Positions 1-38,420 of a DNA stretch of 64,000 bases are shown piece by piece. The notes below the pieces were generated by a model. That model was not told the origin of the DNA. It was given only the letters and a program-made list of their open reading frames with translations, and made no database searches. How positions within the stretch are numbered: the first letter of the stretch is position 1; every line of letters begins with the position of its first letter. Source of the DNA: Ananas comosus (taxonomy: Eukaryota > Streptophyta > Magnoliopsida > Poales > Bromeliaceae). Made by a program: the position numbers and the translations under genes. The stretch spans positions 16,584,191 through 16,648,190 of the forward strand of contig NC_033621.1 of assembly GCF_001540865.1 (NCBI RefSeq), read 5' to 3'.

Positions 1-1760
1 TGAAGAAATCTTTAGGAATTTGGCGACTTTCGTTCAGCGCTTGCGATTTCTAATTCGACTGCGGATTTTTTTGACGGTACAACTTTCCATCTCGTTCTCT
101 ATTTTAAATTCAATCTTTTATCTGGGGTTTTATTGTGCCGTTTATGATTTTCATTATTCATAAATTATTTTTACGCATCTGTGTTTAAGTCTCGCCGTGA
201 CAAAGCATACAGTTACCATAGAGAGTTTCAAATTTATAAGATTTTGCTTTTAACATGAGATTTTGATTTCTAAAACTTTTCCCCTGCATCACTTGGACTT
301 GAAGAAGTAGTTGTTTGAAGCTGTAAGCTTCAACCCTAGCATTCCTAAGGTGGGATTGGAGCTTTATTTACGATTGGTAACCTTCCTTCATCCTCTATTT
401 GAGAGATTTGTAAGAGTTTTGATAGAAAACATAGTTTTGTAGAAACTAGGGTTTATTTTGGGGTTTTACAATTGTGAGGTTTTGGGTTGAAATTAATGAG
501 TGTAGAACACTCTTATAGGTTGGAATTGAAGCCCCATTGTTTTGATTTGGAGCTTGGACAAGTTTTTCTCGGTTTAAGGTATTTTACACTCTTTTTCCAT
601 AGAATTTTTGAGGAATTTCGTGAGAGGTTTTTAGATGCTCCTAACCCCTTGGAAATTTTTCTTAGGACATATTATAAGTCGGGACAACTTGGTTTGAGAA
701 ACGACTAGGCTTTCGGTGACTATCCAATAGGTTTGACCTCACCGAAATTGGTAAACTCCCCCTATGTCTCCTATAATTTTATAGGGCTTGGACGATGTTC
801 TAGCATACAACTCATGATATCATTGAATTTATGAGCATGTGGTTTGACCACTTTTGCATGACAATTCTTCTTTCATTCTCTATGTAGTAGAGACACCTAT
901 AGTAGGGTACATGCATGGCATGATGCATAAGCTTGATTGATAGTTATGCATACTATTTGAATGTGGCATGAGTAGTGTACTCCTATGTATGTTATATTAT
1001 AGATGTGATATATGTGGCATATAATCTTATGCATGAACTTATTGATAGGTAGGGCCATCTACTTAATTGGGACATTAGTTGTTTATCTTCTGTACTTGCT
1101 ATAATTAAGATGAGATGTGACATATTGCATGTAGAGACATGTTATGATAATAGTGGAAATACTTCTTAAACAAGTTGAGGCATTGTATCCGACCCTTAGG
1201 TCGATGGTTGAGATTCCATGTTATAGACATGATGGTTAAGGTTCTTTATCCATGGACATGACGCTTGTGACTACGCTTGCTTACCCTTATGCTCATTCAT
1301 ATATGCTTGTGAGAGTCGCTCCCTACAAGCCGGCACTCTGAAGTTTAGCCATTGCGACATTATGCTCGCCCGTGCGGGATTGGGCGCCAAAATGGGGCGC
1401 CGTGGAGGAGGCTCATTCCTAGATGGGGAATGATGACTACCACGGGACCATTAGGCGCAACACAAGCCGGAATGATACCATGTGTAAGTCCCTGATGATT
1501 GGGTAAAAATAAATTAAGTTTAACATTGTACATCTAGTTGATGCATATATGATAGATCGACGTACATGTTGGTTATTACCTGATTGTATACATGATAGTG
1601 GTAGAACTATGTACATGTTGACTAAAATAGTTGCATAGACACATGATAAATAATAGAGCCATTTCATTTCGGTTATTACATTCCAGCAGTTCATATCAGT
1701 TATTTATTATTTGATGCCTCGATTGACCTAGTAGTGTATTTCACTTTTCTCGACGACTTA

Positions 1761-4726
1761 TGCAAGGTACCGAACTTCTAAAATTATGAAGTTACGATGT
1801 ACATTTGGTTGGAAAGCCATTTGAATGATTCCGGTGAAGTTCGGTGAAGTTTGGGAGCATTCGGGCATTTCGGTGCGCGTGAGTGCGAAAACGGAACCCG
1901 AAAGGCTATGTTGGGCTGTGGACTAAATCCGGCGTTAGCATAGATGAAAAGATGAGGTGAACACGCTCAAAAACATGTGTGGGGAGTCTCGGTGCGATTT
2001 GAAATGAATCGGAGGTCAAACGAGCGAAAACGGAAAAAAAACGGTGAAAATGCTGAAAATTTGGCTAAATCCTAAAGTGCTGGAATTCTGGACCTACGAG
2101 GACGGGTCCCTCAGCCAAGGACCGGTCCTTTAGGGACCGGTCTCTCTAGCCAAGGACCGGTCCCCGTACGCGAGAATGCCCAAAATGGGCTGTGTACAAG
2201 GAAGCATTGTTGAGGGGTTTTTATGCAATTTTGCATTAGTGGGAGCTATATGAGGGGTCTAGGGTTTGTTCCTCTCATTCCTCTCAACCCTAACACCCAA
2301 AACTCTCCCTCTCTCTCTCTAAGTGCTCTTCCTCTCTCTCTAGAAGGTGTAGGAGGAGAGGGCTTTGGTGGAGATCAAGATCAAGAGAAGGGATTTCATC
2401 TTCTTCTTCTCCTTTCTTGGCTAGTAGCAAGCTTGGAGAGGTAAGCATTAAACCCTTTAATGGTATATCTCTTGGGTTTAGCCTTTGTACCCTAGAATTG
2501 GTTTAGTTGGAACTCTAGTATATCTAATAGGGGTTCCATGCTGAAATCTAGGGTTAGAGCAAGAGATTTTTGGTGTCGTTGGAACCTAGGGCTCCAAAAT
2601 AGGGTTTTGGGAATCTAGGGTTTTGATCTCATTTGATTGGTTGTAAACCTAATTGCTAGGTATCTAAACGCGTTGGCGACGACGGTTCGACTATTCGTCG
2701 AGTCGGTGCGGAGATATCGCCAAGCGAAGAGTGTTTCAGCTTCGTTTCCGCTCGAGAGGTCGAAGCGGCAACGAGTGATCATGAGATTGGGTTTCCTACT
2801 TCGTAGTATCGCCAAAAGATGGGTGGTGACCATCCCGAAGCAGTTATACTGCTCTCTATGTCTAAGTATTGTGTTTGATCAACTCGCATATTGAGCATGA
2901 TGCATTATAGGATGCTTGATTAGTTGTTACATGTTCTTGCATGCTAGAGGTAGTGTTGTATTACTCGTTTAACATTTGGACCTTGTATGCATGAGATTGA
3001 GATATGTTGATTAGTAACCCTATAATGAGATGATAAATGTGGACTTGATCCTAGGTAGACGAAAACCTAGTGGGTGTGTAATTAGTGTATTGGGAACACT
3101 TAAATAGGAACGAGTGTCATCTAGTTAGTGTTGAACACAAAGAACGAGTGGCATTTGGACTAGTGTAACTATTATGCATAATAGGCTATTAAGTAGTTAC
3201 ATTTCCATTAATTCTTGCATGATCCTTAGTAGTGTAGCAACATAAGTTTGGTACTTGACTTAGGATGCATGAGAATAGGGGAATTGTGACCTGGAACCCT
3301 ATAGTGGTAAAGTAAATGACGAACTTAACCTTGTGTTAACGAGAACCAAAGAACGAGTGGCATCTAGATAAGTAAATAAGTTGACGAGTGGCATGATAAG
3401 TAAAGTATAGAGGAAACACTTGTTGCGTGTTGAACGTAGGGATGAACTAGTTCCCAAGTGATGTTGTCTAGAGTGGAAGGCATCCTCAGTGACGGGGATT
3501 TGATCATACTCATATGTCTTTTCAAAGCGTGGGGTGGTCGCTCCACACAAGCAGTGCACTCCGGAGTTGTCACACGACAGGGATAGCCTTTTTGGATCCC
3601 GAGGGGTGAGCCGTTTTGGGCCCCGCAGACGGTCTCGGGTGAGTGAGTAGATTCTCACCTTGAGTGAGCGGCTCCTCACCTATGATTATGTTGTGAGTTG
3701 GGTGAGTGAGTAGATTCTCACCTTGAGTGAGCGGTTCCTCACCTATGGTTATGTTGTGAGTCGGGCGAGTGAGCGGATCCTTCCCGTAGAGAGTAAATGG
3801 TGAGTTGGGTGAGTGAGTGGATCCTCACCTGTGAGATTGAGATTGAGTAGTGGTACCTATGGTTATGTTGTTAGTCGGGCGAGTGAGCGGATCCTCCCCT
3901 TTGAGAGTAGATTGTGAGTCGGGTGAGTGAGCCGATCCTCACCAGTGTGATCGAGTAGATGTGGCACCTATAGCGGGGCCGTGGGATTGAGACGTGAGGT
4001 TGAAGGCGAGCCCACGGGCTAGCCGAGTGATTAGGTGATTAATGAATAGCATCGTTGTTGGACATAGTAGCACGGTAGCTAGCCTTTACTATGTAGTACA
4101 TGCATTCATTATACTGGATTAAGGCATAGTAGAGTACTTGCACTTTTCTTATTGTTATCGCTTTCAAACTATCTATCTATCTATCTGCCTATGGCTGCTT
4201 AGACCTAGTGGGGAGATCGGCGGAGTCGGCGGCCGAACCCACTGGGAACTATTCGTAGTTCTCACCCCACTTTATTGCAGAGCCAAGTACGAGTGTGCCA
4301 GCCGAGGATCGCGGTAAGGGCTTAGCGCCCTAGAGGTTGTAGTTACCTTCCTTTTGTATTAGAGCTACCCTATGTACTTGTAGATGATATATAGGGTGAG
4401 GTGAGTTGGAGAATTGTAAACTTTATGTTTATGTTTTGAAAAAATGTATAGTTAATCAAATGTATTAAAGTTGAATCGATGTAATAGTTAGTATCTCTCT
4501 TTATTTCACTTGTTTATTACTTGTGATGCCTGCTCTCGATTGTTTAGCACTGGTTGTGCTCTCGCTATTGTTGTTCGATTGTGTATGTATTCAAGTTGTA
4601 TTCCTGGGGACTTGTTGTACACAATCTGTTGCTTAGCCTTGGGCGGACAGGGGAGGTTCTATCCGTCCGGCGTCTGTTCGACACGCCCGAACCGGACCAA
4701 ATTCGTAGCGAGCTCGGGGCGTGACA
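1761..4726 (+). mobile_element. Solo LTR (family A, copy b), 2966 bp, nested in the family-B LTR
   Basis: It starts TGCAAGGTACC and ends GGGGCGTGACA, and is flanked by the 5-bp direct repeat ACTTA (1756-1760 and 4727-4731). The sequence on either side reads as one continuous family-B LTR once this segment is removed. It contains ACCGGT palindromes (2100-2165), a (CT)n leader (2290-2340), a GAG/GTAAGC donor-like site at 2441, and the hairpin/acceptor-like module near 4243-4280. The last 90 bp match the termini of the other family-A LTRs. No second LTR or internal region is present, so it is a recombination product rather than a full element. Confidence 0.85.
3637..3960 (+). repeat. GTGAGTGAG minisatellite inside the solo LTR
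   Basis: Two nearly identical units of about 63 bp (3637-3761) contain GTGAGTGAGTAGATTCTCACC and GAGTGAGCGG..CCTCACC. Three or four shorter variants of the same phrase follow to about 3960. Each unit pairs GAGTGAG with CTCACC, so short hairpins are possible. It lies between the donor-like and acceptor-like sites of the LTR. Confidence 0.7.
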
Positions 4727-5194
4727 ACTTACCCACTGGGAACTATTGTTTAATAGTTCTCACCCCCTATTCGTTGATTGTTTTTGTTTCAAAGCCTTCT
4801 ACTGCGTGAGAGGCTAGGGATTGCGACAAAGAGATCGCATCTAGGTAGTGCATACACTAAGTTGCTTAGAGGTGGACACGAGGCACCTTTTTTTTGGTTT
4901 TTGTAGTGAAAGGTGTATTGGTATATTTGTAGTGACCACCTTGAGTTCATAAGATTTACCTTTTGTATGAACTCATATTGTATATCTTATGATTTAGTTA
5001 GTTGTTGTAGATATGAATGTTTGTATCTCTGTCTACATTATGTTCTCATGATCTGATTACCTTGTTTAAGATGTGTTTATACTTCCACTTCGAAATGTTT
5101 GTTGTAGACGCCTTGTGTGTACCGGGGGTACCTTATGCACAAGGCGGGTCTGTGCATGTGTTGGGTAGGCTTCCGCTAGGGCCCGGGCATGACA

Positions 5195-6180
5195 GGTGGC
5201 ACTTGACATAGGAGAAAACCTATGGTGATGAACATGAGATATATAGACAAATTATGAGAACTTATTGTAAGTGACATGAAAATATATGAAAAAGCCTATA
5301 AGATTAACCCTAGTGTCAATTGCAACCTTGAGTGTAAACTAAAAAACAAGCTATTGGCAGCATTTGTAGGGATCGCAACCCTATAAGCCACAACCTTCCG
5401 GAAGAGTCATTATCGGAGAGTCTCAATTCCTTTCGACTCCTTATGCCTAATTTGGAGAAGTTCGAATATTCTAGACCCTTTGTGCTTACCAATTGGGGAG
5501 AGTTACAATCATTTTCATCTTCCCAGTAGGTGTTTATAAGTGCACTGAAATCGCACCATCGAGTTGGTTAGAGTATGGAAATGACATTAGTAGTTCCTCT
5601 CCTTGGACTTGGGAGCTTAGCCATGAGCATTCCTACATGGACATCTTGATTCTTGACTGAGGGATGATAGTCATTTATTGTATTGCATTCCTTCTATATT
5701 GCAAATAGTAGCTCCATTTCCCATATTTTTACTCTATGATGCAAAGAAACAGTTAATTCCTACCCGTTCCCATATCGAATACGTATCAAATACGAATATG
5801 TGTTGAGATGTACCTGATACTTAACCCAATATAGGATTGAAGTATCTAAAATTTTAAAAAATAAAAAAATATCAAATACAGAACTGATAAGTTGGGATGC
5901 ATGGAGACCCAGCATAGGAAAAGGCGGAACACGTTTCAAAATATGGGCAAAGATACAGGAAGGGTATTTTCGAGTCTGAACAGGCTGGATTTAAAATTTT
6001 TTAAAGATACTCGCATTCAAAACTATAAGAAAAAAAGAAAAAAAAACCCTATTCCTTTCATCAATTCCTTCTTTTATTCTTTCTCCAAGAGAGAGGGCAA
6101 AGAGAGTAGAGGAACCCCACTTTTGGGCGAACTTTGATAGTGACAGTAGGAAGTTACAGAGTATAGTTGGAGGTGGATAG
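5195..6180. other. Gene-free stretch
   Basis: No coding frame with recognisable similarity is seen. The sequence is AT-rich with scattered short repeats. A few short open frames occur but none has a domain, start context or splice pattern that would support a gene. Confidence 0.6.
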
Positions 6181-6987
6181 TGTTAGTTGTATGCCCTAGA
6201 AGCCTATCAGGCTGACGCATTTTATTTTCTATAGGACATATCTTTGTACTTAATATTTATTATTGATACATTTGGGCCCTTTTATTCCTTTTATGTTTAA
6301 TGTATCCGTGAATCGTCCATTGAATTAATAAGATGATATTATATATTCTCAAGAGTAGAGAATTTGAGATACATATTATTGGTGATTAATTCCTAAATGC
6401 TCTCAATTGGTGGATCATCATAGAGACGATAATTGATCCGGTAAGATTGATGTGTGTGCCTCTTCTCTTTTGAGATGACAAATCTCGAATCATCAGAGTG
6501 GGAACACTGGAGCAAACATGCAGGTGGTTGTTGGAGAATAAGGTTACTGAGCGTGACCAACTACGAGAAGTTACATGGATGTCTACTCATTCGTTGGTAA
6601 CTGGTTCGATGTTACGGTGGTACAACTGATCCTTAGATCTGCAACACCGCGGCCATTCAATGTAAGGCTACTGTAGTTTGACTATGCAACAAACTCTGAT
6701 CCTAGTCATGGGTCTTAGTAGTATATGTTGGCTGCAGTCGGTTCATATCAGGAATAGACGTGTGTTTATAGAGGATCTATCGCTCTCGGTAGAGAGATAA
6801 TTAGTTCTATGCTATTTGTAAGGCAAAGCTCAGAAATCCTCGGCCGAGCTTCATGAATATTGACTGAGCACATAATGCCCTTTTTATTATGTATAGAAAC
6901 ATAATGTAGTAAGGTATATAAAAATAAGGTCCAAAAATTTGTAGTTAACATCAAATAGCCTACAGGTGCAGACAAAAACATATATTT
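6181..6987. repeat. Possible Copia-like solo LTR or unclassified insertion
   Basis: The segment begins TGTTAGTTGTATGCCCTAG, which resembles starts of some plant Copia LTRs. It is bounded by the 8-bp direct repeat GTGGATAG (6173-6180 and 6988-6995). It does not end in CA and has no obvious terminal inverted repeat, so neither an LTR nor a hAT origin is established. No coding content is seen. Confidence 0.3.
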
Positions 6988-7143
6988 GTGGATAGGTCTT
7001 CGTACATCATTGTGCCTAGCTTTGACTTAGATTTTAGTATTATTATAATTAAATTTATTCTATGCTTTAACTATCAATTGAGCACATAATGTCATCCTTT
7101 TGATAGTTTACTCTACATTTAGTTACATTATTATTAAATTAAT

Positions 7144-7504
7144 GGCTAAATTACATAAAACCCCCCTATCAAAACCCGATTTTTCACTTTCCCCTCCTGT
7201 CATTTAAAAACTTACACTTTGCCCCCCTTATAAAATAAAAATGTTCACAGGGGGTACGGTGTGAACTGTGATGATAAAATGACCATTTTGCCCCTCACCA
7301 TATTCACAGGAGAGAAGGTTAAGGGCATTTTTGGCATAAAAAATATATAATAATATTTTATAAACGGAACCCTAACGGATTACTAACGGCAGGAAGCGAA
7401 GTGAACACTTTTCATTTTATAAAGGGGCAAAGTGTAGGTTTTTAATGACAGGGGGGGAAAGTGAAAAATCGGGTTTTGACAGGGAGGTTTTATGTAATTT
7501 AGCC
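7144..7504. mobile_element. Mutator-like MITE with about 100-bp inverted repeats and 9-bp TSD
   Basis: The left end GGCTAAATTACATAAAACC is matched by the right end read on the other strand, and complementarity extends roughly 100 bp inward (CGATTTTTCACTTTCCCC and ACACTTTGCCCC in both arms). The 9-bp sequence TAAATTAAT occurs on both sides (7135-7143 and 7505-7513). Long TIRs with a 9-bp duplication are the hallmark of Mutator-like elements. There is no room for a transposase, so it is non-autonomous. Confidence 0.85.
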
Positions 7505-7689
7505 TAAATTAATTCATTAGTTTCATAACTATTAATTGAGCGCATAATGTAATCTTTTCGATAGTTTACCCTATATTTAGTAAGAATGTATGTACTATAG
7601 TTTTTTAATATTATATTGATAATGAATAAAGTGTTTGTTTCGGTTGTTTCGCTATGACGGACAACAGTTGGATTGTCTAAAAGAACTAG

Positions 7690-8667
7690 TATCATATAGA
7701 TTTCTCAATTCTCAGTTACTCCAATTTGATAGCAAGTTATCTCTATACCTATGTATTTGAAAATTTTTTATTTTTTGTATAATTACCCATTTTTATATTG
7801 TTCAATACTTTTTTCGATTGTGAGTGGCAATAATCTAAATGATACATTCTCTCCAAACAATCACTCTTCGAATGCATGTCACGAGCCTACAACTGAAAGA
7901 TATCTTAAAACTTTTAAATTTTTTACTAACTATTGAAAATTCAAATTCGACCATCTCTGAAACTATTTAAACTTTATTTTATTTAGTATATTGCTACTAT
8001 ATATGGTAGATATTTAATGAGATTTTATGTTTTGAATTACATGTTACGCTAAATTATGATGTTTTGAATTACATGTTAAATTATGAAATTTTTGATGTTA
8101 AAGAATTGTTTTGCTTTTTGTTGAGAATATTTTTGCTTTTTGTGTTGTTACTATATGTTTTGGATTGAATGTTAAGTTACCATCATGATTGCTTTGCTTC
8201 TTGCTTCTTGTTGAGAAATATAATATTTGATTTGCATTAACATTTAAGGTAATCGGTTGTAAACAGATTTGTAATTTTTAGTTCATACATGCACGCTAAA
8301 ATAATTATTTTAACAAGATTTTTGTAGTATTTTTCAGTAGAGGCTATTAGAACTACTTCTATGTAATGACATGTTACTTACCCATAGAGACGGTTTAAAC
8401 TGCTGTATAGAACAATATTTGTAGAGACGGTTTAAATCATCTTTACATTACTACCAAAAAAAATATATATATTAAATAAAATTAAATAAATAAACCTATT
8501 GGGATAGTCTAAAGCGCCTCAATAGAACTGCCTCTAAGAATCCCGGTAGTCAATCAAACCGCCTCATGTGCCTATGTCGGTTATCTAGAAAGAAACTCTA
8601 GAGGCGGTCATCATAACTGCCTCTACAGTTCATAGAAGCGGTTAAAGCCGCATTTTTTTGTGGTGTT
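7690..8667 (+). mobile_element. Decayed 3' end of a CACTA element, related to the one at 56781-60387
   Basis: The block at about 7800-7905 parallels 59430-59530 of the intact CACTA. Both encode a short carboxy-terminal peptide of the form GNN-L-D-SPN-HSSNA-H-PT followed by a stop. From 8338 onward there are diverged copies of the subterminal motif GAGGCGGTTTAAAC, and the segment finishes in TTTTTTTGTGGTG, a degenerate version of the TAGTG end. The 5' end is missing or unrecognisable. This is an old, non-functional copy. Confidence 0.65.
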
Positions 8668-9396
8668 TAGAGTATTAAATGACCAACATAAGAGCTTACA
8701 GACCAAAAAGAAACTTTGGCTAAGCTCAGAGACTACTTGTGCAATAAACATAACGCTATGTGTCTTGCAACTGTTGATTGCAGCTAGGTAAGTATTTTTC
8801 TTCCGGTGTGTACGGTTGCTAAATAGTAGCATAAAATTGAGACATTTAAAAGTGCTACTCAAGAATTAAAGTATCGTGGCATGGAAGCATGCCGGTAGGT
8901 GGCAAGCATGGCAAGGCACGAGCACGGTTCCGTGCCAACACATGGCACACTTGCGTGCCGATGAGCACGCGAGGCCTCCTAATGACACGCTTTGGTACCA
9001 TCCTTTTTTTTTTTTGGTTCAAGTTATGATATTATTTTAGAAGTTTATAGTAATAATTATCTCATATCAAACTTGCCAATTGGCTAATCTAAAATTAAAT
9101 AATGAGCTTTAATCTTACGGTCATATTTGATAAAATTACCAAAGATATTCTTGGCTAATTTTATATTAAATTATTTAAATATAGCTAGATTAGTTAAAAT
9201 TTAAGAGTAGATCAGCTCATATTGATTAGATTAGGTAATTCTAAATTAGATTTTCTATATATAGTAGATTAGAGTAATTTGGATAATTTGGAAAGAACGG
9301 AATCCAAGCTAACCAGTAAATAAAAAATATTTATTTTCAAAATAATTTAATCTAATCTAGCCAATTCTAGATTATATTATCTTTGGCTAGGTAATT

Positions 9397-11879
9397 TGTA
9401 ACATATCACGTCCCTCGTAAATCGTGCCGAGTTCCGTCGAAATGTGCGGAATGCGGAGTGGAACACGATGGTATGGGCCAGTAGCGTTTTGGAACCTATA
9501 TATAGTGCAAAGGGACCCGAGAGAGTGAAATTCCAAAATCTGGCTAAGTCCCAGATTTTGTGCTCTCGGGGACCAGTCCCTGAAGGAGAGACCGATCCCC
9601 GTACGCGTAGCCTGCCAGGAATCCTGAGGCAACCGGTCCCTGGCAGTGAGACTGGTCCCTGAGGAACCGGTACTTGAAGGAGAGACCGATCCCTCGTTGC
9701 GCAGTCAGCCAAAAACCCCGAAAATTGGCTTAGTCCTGAAAAACAGCCTTTTGGGAACAGGTCCCTGGTCGGGGAGACCGGTCCCCGACTGCGAAAAATG
9801 CCCAGTCTGGGCAGTGCACAGAGAAAAGAGTTGGGGGGCTTAGTTGCAAATGTTGCAACATGATATATGACCCATCCCTTCTCCCCTTACACAGCCACTT
9901 CATTCTCTCTCACTTTCTCTCCTCTCTCTCCAGAAACACCTCTAGAGCTTGGAGAAGAAGAAGAAGAAGTAAGGAGAAGTGGGTTTTGGAGGCTTTGGTG
10001 GATCTAAGAGCTCTCCTACAAGAAGGATCTTGGGAGAAGGATCTTGGGAGGAGCTTGGGACAAGGTGAGTTTAAGCAAGTAGAACTCTAGGGTTCAGTTT
10101 TAAACCCTAAGATTTGGAGTTTTGAGGTTGTTTCAAGCTTTAGAAACCTTGTTAAGCTCTAGACACCATAAAACCATGGTTTCTTGAGGTGCTCTCATGG
10201 TGAACCCCTAGGGTTCATGCTAGATGCCCTAGGAATGTGTAGAATGGCTTTGTAAAGGTATTAGAGAGCTTCCCAGGTGATTCTAAGCTATCTTTTTTTT
10301 AGGAATGAGATCAATCTAGGAGAAATCTCATTGTGACATTGTTAGGGCACAAATTTGGGGCTTTTGCCCTAGGATTTTTCGGGGACGAATTGACCTCGTA
10401 GAAACCCAATTGGGGGTGCCCTCGACGCGTGGGACAACTCCGTTTAACGTTACGAAAATGTTTAAAAATAGTTCATATACAAAAGGCCTAATATGGCACT
10501 ATTTTGGTTATAGGGCGCGGAATCGGCTTTCGTAAAGTTCGGGAGTCGTCATATTCTTCATCTACTACTACTCAAGGTGGGGGGTACACGCCGGAATCAT
10601 CGGATTTCCCTTTATGTCTATTTTCACCTTTGTTGAGCATACTTGTATATAGAGTCATTCATGCATAGTAGGGATATTTACATGTGATTAGTGGTTAGAA
10701 TTTCAATATTGTGCTTCTAACGTAGTTGAACATAGTGATTGAACAAGAACCATAATGGACATATATGTAGAACCCTAGAAGATGTATGAATGCAAGACTT
10801 GGATCTTGATTGTAGTAAACAAGGGTGACAATGACAATAGAGACATGATTGGCCATAAGAATGAAATTGTTACACAAGGTTCAACAATAATGGTATTGAG
10901 ACAAGAACAATATAGAACATGACATGAACAAAAGGTAGAAACCTATCATGGCATCGGCATTGTGACTAGCGGCTAAGTTTCCTCAACTTGAGGATTGGAT
11001 CGAGGCTCACATGGATGCTTGTGGGAGGTCGCTCCCCCACAAACGGTGTACTTCGGAGTGTAGACACCAACGGGGAAGTACCCTGTCAACGATCCCTTGG
11101 GTGGTTGTGCTTAAAGCCTCCCTCGGTAGACGGGAGATGGAATAGTGAGCTATTGGAGTTAACAAAGTTAACCGGTAAGATTGGGTACAGAAAGACAAAG
11201 TAATGATAAAGAACATGCATACATGCATACTATATATTGTTGATTACCTATATCCACTGACATTTTTTTGCAGGCATAGTATTAGATGCATTAGTACTGG
11301 TTACTTTTCTTCCTTTGTCATACTTATGCCTGAATAGACCTAGTGGGTAAGTTGGCAAGGTCGGATGCCGAACCCACTGGGAATTTCGTTGTAGTTCTCA
11401 CACCACTAACCCTACAGGTTCTAACGAGAGCGGGGCGGCGGAGGACCGAGGCAAGGGTTTAGCGCCGTAGATAGCGGCCACCGGGACTTTTTCACATTTT
11501 GTAGTCATTTCTCTTTTGGTTTACATGTATCAACTTCTTTTGTTGATTGAGAAAGTTGTAAAGTTGATAACAAATATGTAATTTGGTGAATGGCTAAATG
11601 TAAAGAATTATGAATGAAAGCAAGAAATGTAATAGTTCAGTTTACTTTTATTTGGTGCAAAAGCAATCAAGTATTATGTATCTTGAGTATGATAGATTAG
11701 AGCTTTCGCTTCCATTGTTGCTTGCCCTCGTGCAAACCTTGTATGAATGCTAATCTCATTGTTTGATTGCTTTATTATACATGTTTTAGAGCCTTGGGCG
11801 GACAGGGGAGGCTCTGTCCGTTCGGCGTCTATTGACGTGACCCGAACCCGACCAAATTGGCGGGGATTGGGGCGTGACA
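9397..11879 (+). mobile_element. Solo LTR (family A, copy a), 2483 bp, TSD TAATT
   Basis: It starts TGTAACATATCACG, ends GGGGCGTGACA, and is flanked by TAATT (9392-9396 and 11880-11884). It carries ACCGGT palindromes at 9560-9785, a (CT)n leader at 9905-9935, an AAG/GTGAGT donor-like site at 10065, and the CCCACTGGGAA..GTTCTCAC..CTACAG module ending at 11417. No internal region is present. The insertion split the GTGCCG-rich element around it. Confidence 0.88.
11360..11417 (+). promoter_or_regulatory. Conserved hairpin plus acceptor-like module of the LTRs (representative)
   Basis: AACCCACTGGGAA, then a short stem ending GTAGTTC, then TCACACCACTAACCCTACAG/GTTC. The same order occurs at 4243-4280, 4733-4760, 29793-29823, 44387-44427 and 52190-52237 on the plus strand, and at 17680-17745, 25341-25390 and 60504-60550 on the minus strand. 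Proposed as the 3' end of an LTR-borne intron; see findings. Confidence 0.5.
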
Positions 11880-11884
11880 TAATT

Positions 11885-12260
11885 CTAGATTAGATTAGAT
11901 TAGATTATATGAGATATCGGATTAGGTTAATATAAGTATAAACTAGGTTAAATTTAGTAATTCTACATCAGATTAATAATCTAGATTAGGTAAATTTAGG
12001 AAATGTAAAATCACTTAAATCTAATTTTAAATTATACTATTTATATTTAAACTAGTTTAATGTAATCCAGGCCTAAATTAGATTAGATTAGATTAGGCTA
12101 CATGATTCTAGATTAGATTAGATTAGATTAGATTAGATATTGGATTTGATAATTTAAATCTACAGTAGATTAGATTACATTCCAAATCCATAATTAGATT
12201 AAATTACCTAGATTAGATACGTAATTTAAAAATTGATTAGATTTTAAATTATCTTAATAT
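11885..12260. repeat. GATTA short tandem arrays
   Basis: Runs of GATTA repeated 3-6 times occur at about 11888-11908, 12075-12095 and 12113-12137, separated by variants. They belong to the AT-rich interior of the GTGCCG-rich element; similar degenerate repeats lie on the left side of the nested LTR (9130-9370). Confidence 0.7.
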
Positions 12261-12587
12261 ATTAAAATAGATTTTATCTATAAATTAAATGATAAGGGGG
12301 AGGAAATCTAGAAGCAAAAAGAACCAAAAAAACAAATGAGAGAGAGAGAAAAACTCATGTACTATATGAAAAAGTGGAAAATAATAACAAATATTAAGAT
12401 ATAGGTCAGCATGCACGATACGTATTGTGGCACCGGCGTGCCCAACTAAAAGTATTGCATCCTACCGCGATACATATCATGGCATTCCACTAGTTGCGGT
12501 AAAGGGGTTGTACCGTGCCCCTTATTTAGGGGCATGGTACGGCACAACCCGTGCCGTACGGCATAGGCCGACACTTTAATCCTTGGT

Positions 12588-38310
<25,723 letters not shown>

Positions 38311-38399
38311 CGATCGATCGATCGGGGATTCAAATGAGCGAATGCCAAAAAAAATATAAAAAAAAAAGGTTTCCAAGAGACGCGAAAAGGAAAAGTTGG

Positions 38400-38420
38400 A
38401 GGAGATATTTATAGGGCGAA
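38400..38420 (-). promoter_or_regulatory. Candidate TATA box of MDHAR
   Basis: Read on the minus strand, CTATAAATAT lies at about 38405-38414, roughly 95-105 bp upstream of the start codon, a normal TATA-to-ATG distance for a short plant 5' UTR. No experimental start site is known from the sequence. Confidence 0.6.

Larger units (their letters stand above)
1..5194 (+). mobile_element. Long LTR (family B), 5' part outside window, split by a nested solo LTR
   Basis: No gene is recognised here. The sequence ends in a GGGCATGACA-type LTR terminus at 5194 and shares blocks, in the same order, with a second copy at 27310-30196: a CTCC..TATGTCTCC block near 760, a GCCGGCACTC block near 1330, and a CTTACCCACTGGGAAC plus hairpin block at 4728-4758. 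The TG start of the LTR would lie left of coordinate 1. The copy is cut between 1760 and 4727 by a solo LTR, so about 2.2 kb of family-B sequence is present. Long LTRs of this size are usual in Tekay/Del chromoviruses. No internal coding sequence is attached, so it may also be a solo LTR. Confidence 0.6.
8865..12587. mobile_element. GTGCCG-rich non-autonomous element (family F, copy 1), split by a solo LTR
   Basis: The left part (8865-9396) contains CGTGCC/GGCACG-rich sequence and the right part (11885-12587) ends GCCGTACGG..GACACTTTAATCC. The same left and right blocks occur at 32405-33524 as one unit of about 1.1 kb. With the LTR removed, copy 1 is about 1.2 kb. The ends (TTTAAAGTGYCG-like) are inverted with respect to each other. 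The interior is AT-rich with GATTA arrays. There is no coding potential, and the superfamily is not determined. Confidence 0.55.

Noticed and set aside
2290..2444. A small protein gene in the solo LTR (frame from 2223)
   Set aside because: The frame crosses a (CT)n leader and ends at a donor-like site; the same place in other LTRs does not conserve the peptide.
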